Shown piece by piece: positions 35,351-47,336 of a stretch of DNA of 64,000 nucleotides (within the stretch, counting starts at the first letter, position 1; each line of letters starts with the position of its first letter). The position numbers were made by a program, and so were the translations under genes. The notes beneath the pieces are model-generated. The model saw nothing but the letters and a program-made list of their open reading frames with translations. It was not told where the DNA came from and did no database searches. The DNA is taken from contig WACJ01000106.1 in NCBI GenBank assembly GCA_008973525.1, forward strand, positions 992,001 to 1,056,000, written 5' to 3'. This DNA is from Stenopsyche tienmushanensis. Its lineage: Eukaryota > Arthropoda > Insecta > Trichoptera > Stenopsychidae.

Positions 35351-37149
35351 AATATACTTCCTTACTTTGGGTATATTTTCAAAATAATATTCAGCCTTCA
35401 AATTTCTTTTTTATATTAAACAAATGGACCTATTAGTATTTTTTGATTAAATTGTTCAATAGGAAGAAGATCATACTGCTTCATGATAATGCCAGGCGCG
35501 CACTGCTTTGGAAACTCGCAGAACTAGGCTGGGTCGCATACACCGTACTTCCCCAGACGCAGTGCCTTCCGACTGTCGCTTGTTTCTGTCCTTACGAAAT
35601 ATTTTGCAGGGCATAAAAATAAAAATAATAAAAACAAAGAAGATATCAGACGAGCACCGGTTCAATTCTTCGCTTCTTCTTCTCCACCTTCAATAGAGTT
35701 TATTCAAGGTGTAAAAAAATATTATTTTGTTTTTATAGCATGACGAGTATGTATATCGGGGCGTAATCGCATATACGACGATATATCGGAGTTGGCACTT
35801 TTTGCAAGGTCGATGTGAAGGTACATCGGCGTTCGGCAATGAGAGGGTTAAATTAAAGCGACGTAAACCATCAGGTGTGCGTTTTGGCGTCGATCGACAT
35901 CGGGTCACGTCGTAATGGTTGTGATTCACTCGCTAAAATATTGAATTTATTATCGGAGTTTAAGTTGTATTTCCAGATGATTCGCTCGATTGTATTTGTT
36001 TTAGCGCGTGTTAAATAAATAAAAAAACAACAAAAGAAATGGATGATCAATTCGAATGCGTCTCGAGGATATGGGAGTGGAATCGGTGCGCAATGTCACC
36101 GGTGTCGTGAGCTCGTTTTTTACGGCCATCGCCTTCGAATCCCAATCGTTCGCACAGACGCCCATGACTGCGCCGCCGGACGCTAATGAGATCTGCCCCG
36201 TTATTACGGCAAAGGTCAAAGTTCGCCGCTCAAATATTGCGCAATCGTCTGCGGATTGAACGAGTCCAGAGATAATCTTCAATGTGTCACACACAAAAGG
36301 GGTGACGGAGGAAAAGAGAGGGGCGAACAAAGAAAATACACCGAGTTCAGTCATAGCTATTGATTTCCAACCTAATCTAAATATAGATACACATCTCGAC
36401 GGCCATTTCGGACACCGTATATCAACACACCTCTCCTCTCCCTGCCGCCGTCCTACTCCAGATGACGATGCGTCACGACGTTCGCCGTCGGTGACGTCGA
36501 TCGCGTCGCAGACGATGCCGATCGCTCCGTTCCGTTGTGGCCAAATTCGGCACCTCCGCGACGGAGCCTTGAGACTGGACATCTTCGGCAATTTGCAGAA
36601 CGAACGCTCCGAGAGTGAAGCAAAACAAACGCAATATTTATGCAATTGGAAAAGACACCGAAGAGAGTCTTTAAAATGTAATAAATGTTTCAACACGTAA
36701 GACACATTCTATCCAAAATGTTGCATATATACTGGTTGTCAAAAAGTATAACGACTAAAACATGCGATATTGTCAGCTCCTAAGATGTTTAGATCTTCGT
36801 TGTCATTTTTTAGCTATAAGACTTTTTGTTTGAGTTTTTTGAAGAGAACCCTAAAATTCAACTATAATAGTTTCATAAGATATGTTCATTTTATTTCACC
36901 CCATCCATATTTATGTAAGTAATACAAAAATACGCACGATTTTCTGTTATGGGTCAAACGAGACCCACAATGCTCGCGGTGTTGCCAATAATGGCGATAT
37001 CAGTTAAAGGTTAACTTTTAATACATTCTGACGTTCGATCGTGGATATGCGCAGTTTCCCATTACGATTGGACATCGAATAAACATATTCTTTAGTAATT
37101 TCTCGAATCAATTGAATTACAATTGTATGTGTGCGTTAAAGTTTCCCGC
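35351..37149. other. No recognised gene; one long unexplained frame at 36001-36705
   Basis: The minus-strand frame 36001-36705 stays open for 234 codons from its first Met, and overlapping plus-strand frames cover 36056-36259 and 36284-36700. The minus frame has hydrophobic stretches (VFSLFAPLFSSVTPFVC, TFAVITGQISLASGGAVMGV) but no domain I know. Local DNA is CpG-richer than its surroundings, so two-strand openness may be compositional. The rest is AT-rich with nothing recognisable. Confidence 0.3.
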
Positions 37150-38870
37150 ATAGAATGTGTCAAGTGCGGGTTTGAGATATTTGTTGCGGCGCTCGTTTAT
37201 TATTTCGACAGTCGACGGGGACAAAGGCGCGCCTACGGGACGCACCAGACTATCGTCGTCGATCGCATCCGTGTCTGCGTCCAGTTCGTCCTCCGTCGGG
37301 ATATTATCGCAAGTAAAAGGAAAGGCGACGAAACCGATTGATGTTCAAATTCGCCGGAAGACGCGGAGATCCGCTCGCGGGGCGGAAAGACGGAATCCGC
37401 GACGCGGGAAACCGACGCGAAACGAAGACGACCGCGAATCATTTAAAAACAGTGGCGCTCTTTTGTCGCGGGTCCGACTGCAAGAAAACGGATCGCATCA
37501 GAGCGAAAACGAGTCCGACCGAAGACGCACGAGGCCGAGGCCGAGGACGCGAGCGCTCTTCCTCGTCGGACGTCTCTTCTCCGTCTCGCGACGATCTGTA
37601 CAGGCGTATTAGAAATATGAAGACGACTCGATCGTCCGTCTTTTCGGAAGAAGAAGAAGAAGAAAGAGAGCAAAACCGGCAATCCTCGCAATGTTTTTTC
37701 ACCTAACCTATTCGAGAGACGACTTCGCGGGACGTTCGAATTTGAAAACGGCGCCAAAAGCCATCCGTTCAAATCGAACGGAATCTCCGTCGCTCCGCGA
37801 AGGGCGAGCGGGGCCGGCTCCCGTCCCGTCGGGGGAGACGCCGACCGGCGTTCGCGAATCCGGACCCCGTCCGATCTCCGCGCGGGGGGAGAGGGGAGCG
37901 GGAGCGAGGCGCAGGCCGGGCCCCGGCCGAGAGCGCGCGGCCGTTACGCAACGCGGCGAACAGCTGACGGACGGCGCTCGGGCCGCCGTCGACGCGGCCG
38001 TCGGACGAAAAATTCGCAAGCTCACCGTCGGGTCCTCTCCTCTCGTCCGCCGGCTCCGGTCGGCGGGTCCGCGGGGGGGCGCTCGCCGCGGCGGGCCGGC
38101 CGCGGGGGGGGCGTTCGCGAACTCTCCGGCGCCGGATTCGAATCGGAAGCCCGCCTCCCGGGGGGCGGAGGCGCCGCTCCGGAGGTCGCGCCGGATCCGG
38201 AGCGAGCCGACCGATCGATCGGCGGACACAAAGGAACGGCGGCTGCTGCTGCGGCGGCGGCGGCGGACGCGCACGCACGCGGACGCGCCGCCGGACGGCG
38301 TCTCCCCGGCGCTCCTCGGCTGCCGCTCCGCTCCTCCTCGATCCCGGCGATCGATCGCGGACGACCCCTTCGCCCGGCGGCCGCTCGGACGTCTCGGGCT
38401 CGCCGCGCGGTCCGGCCGCTCGGCCCGGCGCGGGGCGCGGGGGGCGAGGGGCGGCGGGCGCGCGCCCCCGGCGTCGCTCTTCGGGGGCCGACTCGCGCCG
38501 AGCTCTCGGCCGAGACGCCGGTCGGACGTAAACAAAAACACTGAATCCGGTGGCGGGGCGCGGGGGGGCGCGTTCGCGAACTCGCGCGGGATCACTTCCG
38601 CGAGACGGGCCGGCGTCCGGGGCCCTCGGGGGGGCGCGAGGCGCGGAGCGCGGGTCCGGCGGAGGACTCTCGCGGACGCGTCGCTCGACGCTCGGTGCGG
38701 GCGGGCGCGCCTGCCCCCGGGATAGGCGGCCCGGCGAGTGTCACCGCGAGCGAGACGAGCGGCCGGAGGCTCGCCGCGACGCGGCGCGAGCGACCCCGCA
38801 CACCGTCCGCATCGGACCTCGCCCGTCATCCTCACGCCTCGCGCTCCGGCAGATCTCTTCCGAAACGAAT
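37150..38870. promoter_or_regulatory. Strong CpG island
   Basis: An abrupt block of very G+C-rich, CpG-dense DNA (densest 37780-38730) in AT-rich surroundings; it reverts to AT within a few tens of bases near 38880. Both strands are open for 340-390 codons, but the conceptual products are Arg/Gly/Pro/Ala-rich low complexity and mirror each other, so I do not call them genes. GCGTTCGCGAACTC occurs twice (38111 and 38572). Such density implies lack of germline CpG methylation and would fit a promoter with GC-rich 5' exons, perhaps of a flanking gene. No splice-supported exon was found. Confidence 0.5.
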
Positions 38871-39115
38871 TCAAATAAATCGAATTCGCTCATTATTCAT
38901 GTGCACATAATAATATGCTCGCATATCACGTATACATTTTTTTTAAATTAAAATTTGAAATGATTTTTTTGATATATTAAATATAAACTATGCTAAATGT
39001 AAGTATTCGTATTATTTTTTAAATTTTATTTATTATGCTCGCCATCAATACAGATATAATATGAACATCGATTCGCAGGTGTGATTAGCGTTCGCTCGTT
39101 CGACAATTCCGACTA

Positions 39116-39833
39116 CATTTGGGTCTGTTTTTAATCGGTTTTCAAAAATAATGGAACCCATCCTTCATTTTTCTATAGAAGACAAATCTTTTTTATGCGA
39201 ATGTGCATTAAAAAAATCTAAAATTATCACTAGTGCAAGATACAACCGTTAAAGTGTGAGCGTGTATAAGGCAGAAAATTGGCCACAATCTTTATTTTAT
39301 TGTTTATAATTTATTCAGATTCATTTACGCCGACGGAAAGCAATGTATCTTGACAAGATATTGCCAATTTTGGATCACTTAGCGAATGGACAAAATCTTA
39401 CCGAGATAAGCGAATCTTTCAACCTGGAGAATCGACTATAAGAACAAACGAGAAAATGAAGTAACTATCGGAAGATAAGTCTTCAATGGCACAAAATTAA
39501 GCTCAAAATTTACATTGTATCCTCAAAAAAAAAAAAAACTGAAAGAAGAACACATAGCGATGATAGTTCTGATATATTTTCATAAATATGTATGCTGACT
39601 GATAACGATAATTTGTACGATTATCATATAAAATAGACTTTAGTATAGCAATTCTAAGATAGTTATGTATTATGCTTTCATTTATATGATTTTTTTATAA
39701 ACTTTTTTAATGCGATTTTCGGTATATTCTATCACATTGAATTGAAGTTATGCGCTTTTTAAAAATAATGGAATTTTTTCATCGCTACTCCCCATGGAAC
39801 GTATCTATCGCATATAAACAAACCCAAGTGTAT
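39116..39833 (+). mobile_element. pogo/Tigger-like transposon with CENP-B-type N-terminus (family P2)
   Basis: Inverted termini: CATTTGGGTCTGTTTTTAAT at left and the complement of CACTTGGGTTTGTTTATATG at right. Near 39330-39470 the plus strand encodes RRKAMYLDKILPILDHLANG then QNLTEISESFNLE and RTIR, which fits the helix-turn-helix (CENP-B N / pogo HTH) opening of Tigger transposases. Frame breaks follow and the DDE domain is missing. The right third is shared with 20290-20575. Confidence 0.7.
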
Positions 39834-40926
39834 TCGACGAAAAAGATTATCTGGTAAAAAGGAAAAATTGAATTACATCAATTTAATCATAAAATTAAAA
39901 TTATACAAAAACAATGAAGTGGGATACATTTTATGCAGCATTGATCCACAGTCGACTTACTGAGATTGTGTTGCATGATGTGTTTGAATATGAATAAATT
40001 GTCAAAAAAAATATCCAAGTTCGAATCATCGAATTTGAGACAAGTGTTATATAGGGAGGCGCGTTTGCCAAATAAGTAACTTTTATGACGAGCGTAAACT
40101 TTTGGGATACGAATTTTTATGCAACTCAAGAATTCTTGTTTTATTTTATGTTGTAGTATGTCACAACGGTTACTAAGTTTTACACCATGTTGAAAAACTT
40201 CATTATCTGTTCGTAGCTGCCTCGACCGCTGATAGCGCGAGATATAAAAGCCAGGCTGCGCATAAATGGTTCGTTATTTTTTTTCTATACGGTCAGAGTG
40301 CACAGCGTAGCGAAGTTTTCATACGATGCAAGCATATTCCGAGGTTATTCTAACTAGTGAGTTGAATAGCCTAATTTTAGATTTGGTCCTCCCGAACTGA
40401 TTAGTGCTGCCTTTAAGAAAGCTCATCGTTTTTATTGATTTTTCGACAATGTTGTTGATATGAGCAGTGACTTTGAATTTCATAATTTAGTTATTAATTC
40501 CATTCTATTTCATTAATTTTATAGCAGTGTTAGGTAATGACGTTTAGTAGTATTGAATAACATTTTATTTGCCTTATATCAGTAAACGCGATCAATTTCT
40601 TTTTAATCATTCGATGAACGAATTAACAAATTTAAAAAAAGCAATGTGTAAAATCAACTTTTTTTAGGAGTTAAGAAGTTTCTTTGCTTCCGCGCGAGAG
40701 TACTCACACGATTTTTTTTATCATGTTAAAGCAAAAAATATGGTTTTTGCGATTCGAGAATATGTCTCAAATTCGTATACGCGGCAACGGTTTCAGATCG
40801 TTTCTGAAAGTTAAACGTTTCAGGTGTTAGATTTTTAATCGCGAAATTTGTTTCGTATTAATCGAGAAATATAATAATAGTTTTGTAAATGCGGTAAGTG
40901 TACGGGCTCATTTAAAAGGAACAGCC
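39834..40926. other. No gene seen
   Basis: AT-rich DNA without domain-like frames. The minus frame 39887-40129 is short and unrecognised. Confidence 0.5.
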
Positions 40927-41825
40927 GTGTGCGCAAACAAAAAAGCTATATGTGCGATCTGCGGTTGCGAGGGAGACGGCGGCCCCGCCCCCGCTCCCCG
41001 CCGCCTCCCTCGCCCGTCGCTCGTCTGTCGTCGCTCGTCACTCGGCCGCGCGTCGCCGGAGCGCGGCGATGGACCGATCTGTCTCGTCGCACGTCAGCTC
41101 GGACTTCCCCTCGGGATCGAATGCGATTCGGATCGAGGCTCGTCGGTCGACCGCGAGTCTCCGACGACGCGATCCGCTTTCGACGGGTCGACTTTTCTCT
41201 CGATCGGAACCGATCTCCTCGGAGAGGTTCCAGTGTCGCAGATGCGGCGATGCGTTTCGGGGATTGCGACATTTTTCTCCCCAGACTGATTTGTATCCGT
41301 CGGCCTGTCGCGGCGATGTCCGGCACGCGAGCTTCCAGCGGCCCGATCCGAATGTTTTCATTCTTCCGGCGGACGCGTTCGGGAAGGACAATTCGATCGA
41401 CTGACTTCTGGAAGCGTCCGAAGCGACTGCCGGAATCGAATATGAATAACGAAAAACGTAGCGAGCCGCGCGTCGAACTCTTCGGTCGGAGGCCTTCGAC
41501 TTCTTCGGCGGCGAGGCGACGGAGTTCGCTGCGCCTGAAGATCGACGATATTCGGAATCGACCGTGTCGATTTTTGAATTCGATCCGAGCATTGAAAGGT
41601 CGTCGGTTCGAATGCGACTGGAATGAATTTGTATTTTCAGGTAGCCATGGAGTCGATGTCGATTTCAGTCGAACGAATGCGTCGGTTACTTTCAGAGAAG
41701 GAGGACCCACTTCCTGCCGAGTGATCGTGCATACGGAAACGCACCGGTCTCGCTTTTTCACGAGCCACAAGTTTGCGTCGAGTCGTCGCCCTCAAAGTCT
41801 CGCAGTTGGATCCTCTCTGTCGTTC
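40927..41825. promoter_or_regulatory. Second CpG island
   Basis: CpG-dense block, open on both strands (348 codons plus, 274 codons minus), with Arg/Ser-rich conceptual products and no domain. On the plus strand a good acceptor (TTTGTATTTTCAG at about 41640) precedes a short frame starting MESMSISVERMRRLLSEKED, which stops soon after. That could be an exon or coincidence. The island ends exactly where a family B mariner-derived element begins (41828). A promoter role is inferred from composition only. Confidence 0.4.
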
Positions 41826-41827
41826 GG

Positions 41828-42417
41828 GGCAAAGCAGGCGCCCGCCACGGGCGCAACTGAGCTTGGAGCACAAAATGCAAACTACCGACCCGGTCGAGAG
41901 TTGCACATGCTTTTTATTTTACACAACCATTCTACGTTACATGAACCGACATTGATTGACTGTCCGTTTTTATAATATGTAAGTTGTATAAACCCTCTTT
42001 TCTTCATTATCGTCATGTTCAGGTATAGTATCCGATCGCGAGCCGCTCATTCGTCATATCAGCGGTCCGAAAAGCGGACCGATTGAGCATACAAACCTTA
42101 TGGCCACTCCGTCCTCTTTTTGGACTTTTAGCGGCATTTTCTATGATCTGTACGATCTCGGAAGCAACGTAGCTTCTAGACACTTTCTATCAAAGTATTT
42201 TTTTACAGCAGTATCCGGCATCTATATATTCGGTCGGGTTCTTCCGGGACTATCTTAGTATATTATTTTAAAACACACATTATAATAGTATTTAATATAT
42301 TGCATTTATATGATAGTATTAGTTAACTTTAAAAAATAAATTGGTTTTCCGATAAGGGAGCAGGGGCGTTAAGTTAGATATTCGCCACGAGCACTTCATA
42401 CCCTAGTTATGACTCTG
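41828..42417 (-). mobile_element. mariner-derived non-autonomous element (family B, copy 4)
   Basis: Left: GCAAAGCAGGCGCCCGCCAC then GACCCGGTCGAGAGTTGCAC. Core: CGGTCCGAAAAGCGGACCG hairpin, GCATACAAACCTTATGGCC, ATCTGTACGATCTCGGAAGC. Right: GTTAAGTTAGATATTCGCCA and the terminus CCTAGTTATGACTCTG. Best-preserved full-length short form in the window; no transposase frame. Confidence 0.75.
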
Positions 42418-42439
42418 CCGTCGTTGAAGAAATATTACT

Positions 42440-42560
42440 TATAAATAAACATTCTGGAGACAGATCAGCCGTCTTTATCTTTCTTCCTGCCCTCTGAAGA
42501 AAAAGTAAGATACTCTTACACGGTCGAAGTGAAACTTCTCATCTCCGTTGTACTTAGCGG
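42440..42560 (+). repeat. Possible Penelope-like element fragment
   Basis: The phrase CCCTCTGAAGAAAAAGTAAG, a short stem GTAAG/CTTAC, then ACGGTCGAAGTGAAACTTC resembles the CTGAAGA...GTCGAAAC arrangement seen in Penelope-like retroelement ends, which often contain a hammerhead-type fold. No reverse transcriptase sequence is visible nearby. Confidence 0.25.
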
Positions 42561-45400
42561 ACTATGGAAAAATTATTTAAGAGATTCGCAATGAGCCGGT
42601 TGATATAATGCAGTGTGTGTTTGTGTGTAGCAACAGCTTGTAACTAAAATGAGTAGGGGTGTTGTACGTCACACGGTTTTTATGCACGACATATGCGGAA
42701 TAAAATAAAAACTATCTTCCACCGCTCAAATATCGCGACGATGGAACTGTGAAGCGAACAGTTCCAGTCCGAAATTCATTCGGTTGATCTTTCGAGTAGA
42801 CAATGGAAATGGCATTTAAATCCAAATTTGACGAACGGCTGGAAGGTTATGTCGTTCATCTTCGCTTCGTTTCTTAACGGCCTTAGCCTAGCTAGATACT
42901 CTCTACTATCACTGTCTATCTGTCATGTAGAAAATCAATAAATAAAATACCTTTCGAGTCCTAAAATACCGTAGCCATTGCTTTCTCCGTTTCTCCACTT
43001 TCAGACCTTCGCGAAACTTTTGGGACCAATCAAACACTCGGGTCTTATTTAGAGCGGCATCACCGCACTACCTCCTCAAAATTTCATTTGATTTCACGCC
43101 TTCGTTACTATTATCTAGATTACTTCTCACCTTATTTTTTCAGCGACGGAATGAAGAAGCATCCTATCCGATAGATTTTCTTTCCTAACGAAGGGAACTA
43201 TGTATAAAAATAAGATACTCTATTTGTTTTTTTTTAATATTTCATCAATACATTTCTACGCCAAAATTGCGGGTATTATTAGATTCTTCCTCGTAAAAGA
43301 TGTAGTTGGGTGTTGTGTATTATATAATAAAATAGGCTTGTTACTACTAATACTAGGTGTATTGGTGTAACGATTCTCCATCTCTTTATACCTAATTGGC
43401 GTTTGATTACTCTGTATTGTTTTTTTTTAATGGCGATATTGTGAGAAAAGAGACAGACAGGTAGAAACGGGTTCGAGATCCCTGGCTGCGACACGAAATG
43501 GCGCTCGTCTCGCGGACAGCGGCGACGAAGGGTCGCCTCGAGACGATACTTCCGCGAGATCGATCTGTCCACACCCAACACCCAACACCCACCACCCACC
43601 ACCCGTTCTCACACGCACCTGCACTTATTGCACTATACCCGCTGCACCAATCATATCTTCTATTTACTTCACATATGCTTTATTGTGAATCTATTACAAT
43701 TGTTACGATTATTAGTAACGGAATTATATTTGCACCCTAAGTACGCATACACGCAACAATTTCAAGTAAGCTATATAATAAATAAAATAAAAGCCTTTGT
43801 GAAGTTACAGAAATACTTCAAATAAGATCTACGGGTTTTAACCCTATAAGTACGGGCCACTAGTACTGTGATTCTCGTCACATCTACTTTATACGTGCGA
43901 AAAATATGCTTGACTTTATATTTATTCAATAATGTTATATTTAACTAAAATATTGAAATGACCCAAATTTAGAATGTTGTAAATAACATTCTTATATCAT
44001 TTTTTTCTCAAACCTTTTTTATCAAATTACGCCAAATTGCCTCTGCATTCTTCGCTTATGTATATAATTTTTTGATCGATATTAAAAGGGATTTCATCGA
44101 TGATATGTCATATCTAGCGTTGACATCGGAGCACCTTAAAGTCGAAGGCGATGGAAGTCTTTTGGCGCTCGTCGTTGCTCGGTGGATCGTTTCGACGTAG
44201 ATTACTTATCGCTGTATTAGTTTGTTTTATTGAATTAGCGCCATGCTGCCTGATGAATATCGAGCCAAGACAGTGAGATGCAGCTAGCGACTCTGTCCAG
44301 AGATGTGTTAGGAGAATGTATGACGCATCGACTGGTCCGGTCCGGTCTCGGTTGACACACGATGACTCACGACTGCCACTCGACCTGCTACTTTGGGACA
44401 TTATCACTCATATTGTGCAAATTATCCTTCATCAAATTAATCTAATCAATCGGCCGACGATGCTCTACAAATCCCCGATACGACGTCTAAATAGCGAATT
44501 GCTCGAATATCAAATTTAGTATGATGATGCACTTCTGGCGAGGTCATCGAATGCAGCGAAACTAACCGAAGAGCGACCGGATTCGGTTGACATCGAGGTC
44601 AAAATGGAAGTAGTTTAGCCACTGTCAAATCCGAAAGTGGATGCATCAGATAAATTGCGACTCACGAACGACTGGAATTTAGAGAAATCTGGAAGAACCA
44701 ACTAAAAACCATCAATTTTCCAACAGTTTCCTATAATTCAATGTAAGACTTCCACTTGATACATTTACATACAGTTTCAGAGATTTCAACGTTGCGGACA
44801 TTGATAACTATTTTCGAAGCCTGAATAATTGTACATACCGGAATTAAATTAAAATCTATAAAGTTGATTTTTTGTCTACAAATAGTCTACAAAGACTATT
44901 GTTAAATAAACGTCGTCTACTTTCGATACAAAGTGGCTAGGGTTCCGGTAGACGTGGCTAAACTTTTAGCGCGGGATCTCGATTGAAGCATTTCAAATTG
45001 TTGAAACATTAAGATACATATTTATTATAAGCAGCTACGATATAGTTTCATCCGATTAAACAGGCGTAGAAAGATTTTATAATAGTATAATAGTAGTTTT
45101 CATATTTCAAATGAATTAAAAATTTAATATTAAATTCATCGAACGAATGGGGATTCATGGGTCAAATGAGATGTCTATAAATTAGCACTTTCTCTCCATA
45201 TTAAATATAGTCACAATATTCGCTGTGTAAATTATTTGTCATAAAATATTAAAGCGGGTCGATTTAAATGTTGTTGCCGGATGTTGTACGCAAGCGGGCG
45301 GGGGTAGAACCTGGTGGTTGCCGGACAACGCGTCTTTCTTTTTGTTCGTTTTTGGAGTCATTCAGGGTAGTTGTATTGCTGTTGGCAGGTCGAACAATAT
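42561..45400. other. No gene seen
   Basis: AT-rich with a CpG-richer piece at 43.49-43.57 kb next to a CACCCAACACCCACCACCC simple repeat (about 43569-43600). Frames at 43498-43740 and 44114-44519 have no domain. No repeat terminus recognised. Confidence 0.45.
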
Positions 45401-45440
45401 CAAAATGGTTGGCAATGGTCCCATAAAAAGGAACGCAAAA
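45401..45440 (+). repeat. SINE body fragment
   Basis: CAAAATGGTTGGCAATGGTC followed by CCATAAAAAGGAACG matches the body of the tRNA-derived SINE at 3684-3870 and 21612-21795. The tRNA-like head is not recognisable upstream. Confidence 0.5.
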
Positions 45441-45642
45441 ATGAAAGAATTAAAAAAATATATTTAGAAATAGAATAATTAATATTATACATTTATTAAA
45501 CGAAAGAATATTGATTTGACGCTTATCAGTTGGAAGTTTGGAAGAGCCAGATTGGAGTACATAACACTAGGAAACAAATTGAAATCTGGGAGTCCCAGTC
45601 TGGGTATATGATAAATATAGGAGGAGATAAGCTAAACAAATT

Positions 45643-45760
45643 ACAGGTGTCGGATTGTCCAATTGGTCGGACTATAGACTACTGTCCCCGACTCCTTATA
45701 GTCCGGAACTTTTTGTAAGGGAGTACTTGTAATCTGAAAAAATATAAAAATGGTGAGATA
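45643..45760 (+). mobile_element. pogo/Tigger-like fragment (family P1)
   Basis: GTGTCGGATTGTCCAATTGG, GTCGGACTATAGACTACTG, CCCCGACTCC and TATAGTCCGGAACTTTTTG match the left part of the element at 50848-51419. Just upstream, AAATTGAAATCTGGGAGTCC also occurs near 17760, so another short repeat abuts it. Confidence 0.55.
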
Positions 45761-45776
45761 TACATGCAGAGTTGTA

Positions 45777-46720
45777 ACAAGGGCTTGCAAAGTAGGTGCC
45801 CGCCACGGGCGCACCTGGACTTGGGGCGCAAAACGCAGAATACCGATCCGGTCGAGAGTTGCACATGGTTTTTTTTTATAATATACACTAAGTTTTCTAA
45901 TCCCTCTTTTCTTCTTTATCGTTATGTTCAGGTATGGCATCCGATCGCAAGTCATTCATTCAGCTGTCCGAAAAGCGGACCGATTGAGCATACAAACTTT
46001 GTGACCACTTCGTCCTGTGTTAGGGCATTTTGCGACATTTTCGTTGATAAATGTCCCTCCAGAGACTAATTTACATAGGTGGCTTGCGCCAAATGAGGTT
46101 TCGAGTGAGACTAGACTTCTCCCTACTCATAACAACTTACTTACTGGCCACTCGAGGTTGATAATAAACGTATCCTCGCAGCCATGGTTATTAGATTTAG
46201 GTTTTGCATACCTTGTTGTGCATTTTTTGCTCGAGGAGGCTGACATGATCCTGATTAACGGAACCAATAAACAGCTCGGTGCGGTGAAGTGATCTCCATA
46301 TTCCTTTGTCGCATGTGTGAAGTGATGGAGCCATGTTTCATCCATGGTTATGAATCGGCTTTATTACTGTGAAACTTTGCCAAAAACTCGTTTAAAACAT
46401 CTTCAAGACGTTGTTTTCATTTTATTGTGAGCAAACGCGGCACATAGGAACCACTGGTCTAACTGAATGAGCCAATGTCATCAAAACATCGGGAAAAGAC
46501 CAAGAGCAGTTCAATGAGGACAACTTACATCCAAATATGGACGCCACGCAAGGCCTGAGAAGAATGAGCGCTATTTGACGATTCACTCTTGTTGTTGAAT
46601 TCAAACAATCAAAGAAGTTCGTAGAAATTATTCTGCAAAAGACTATAATAACAAGACAAACCTGGGTAGCGTGAAGTAAACCGCGCAAAAATATATAGTG
46701 AGTTTCCGACATATATTTGC
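45777..46720 (-). mobile_element. mariner element with transposase remnant (family B, copy 5)
   Basis: Terminus CAGAGTTGTAACAAGGGC at left, with the family B core (TCCGAAAAGCGGACCG). Beyond the core the minus strand encodes transposase: SRFITMDETWLHHFTHATKE around 46370-46300, then FIINLEWPV. The upstream helix-turn-helix part is only recognisable in pieces up to about 46700, with stops and frame changes. DETW contains the first catalytic aspartate of mariner transposases. This copy shows that family B derives from a mariner element. Inactive. Confidence 0.75.
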
Positions 46721-47336
46721 GATTAAATCGATTTTAAATCCAATCCAAGTATGAATCCGCGCAAAACAAATCCGCATTCATCGATTTAATTGAATGAAAC
46801 GAAATATGTTGAACACTGTTTTCATCTTTATCAATTCCATTTAAATTAATTAGGATCTATGGGATGCATTTATTTCAAATTCTCAGATTTTCATGACATG
46901 GTACAGCGTTAATTATTCAATGCTCTTTCGTGCCATGAAATATGTCCAACTGTCTGAAACTTAGCCGTTATGTCTTTAAATACGATTTTTTAAAGAGTTT
47001 TTCCACATTTTTTTTTTTCGCATTGTTTATTAACAATCCCGGAATTAACACTTTATAATATTATTACTGTGATTCTGATTAAAGCGACTTGAAAAATTAA
47101 GACCAAAATAAAATTCCGATTATCCAAGCCCGGATAAATTACGCTGTGCATCATAATTAATGTAATATTGGCGATATCTTTATACAGCGTGCTAAATAAA
47201 TACGTTTGAGTAAATATAAGGTTTAAGATGTTTTTTTGTGTGTATACATTTGAAGCGATGAGAATCACAGATCTGTACGGCCGATGTTTATAGAGTTAAG
47301 GATACAAACGTTTCAATTATGCTTGAAAGAATATTA
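46721..47336. other. No gene seen
   Basis: AT-rich. At 47261-47298 a segment (GAATCACAGATCTGTACGGC) is shared with 32848-32885. Confidence 0.45.

Noticed and set aside
37691..38874. Open frames of 344 (plus) and 388 (minus) codons in the GC block
   Set aside because: They mirror each other on opposite strands, encode low-complexity Arg/Gly/Pro/Ala chains and coincide exactly with the CpG-dense DNA, where stop codons are rare. No domain or splice support.
40929..41975. 348-codon plus-strand and 274-codon minus-strand frames
   Set aside because: Same composition effect; the plus frame runs into a mariner-derived element. FQCRRCGDAF looks faintly like a zinc finger but lacks the following histidines.
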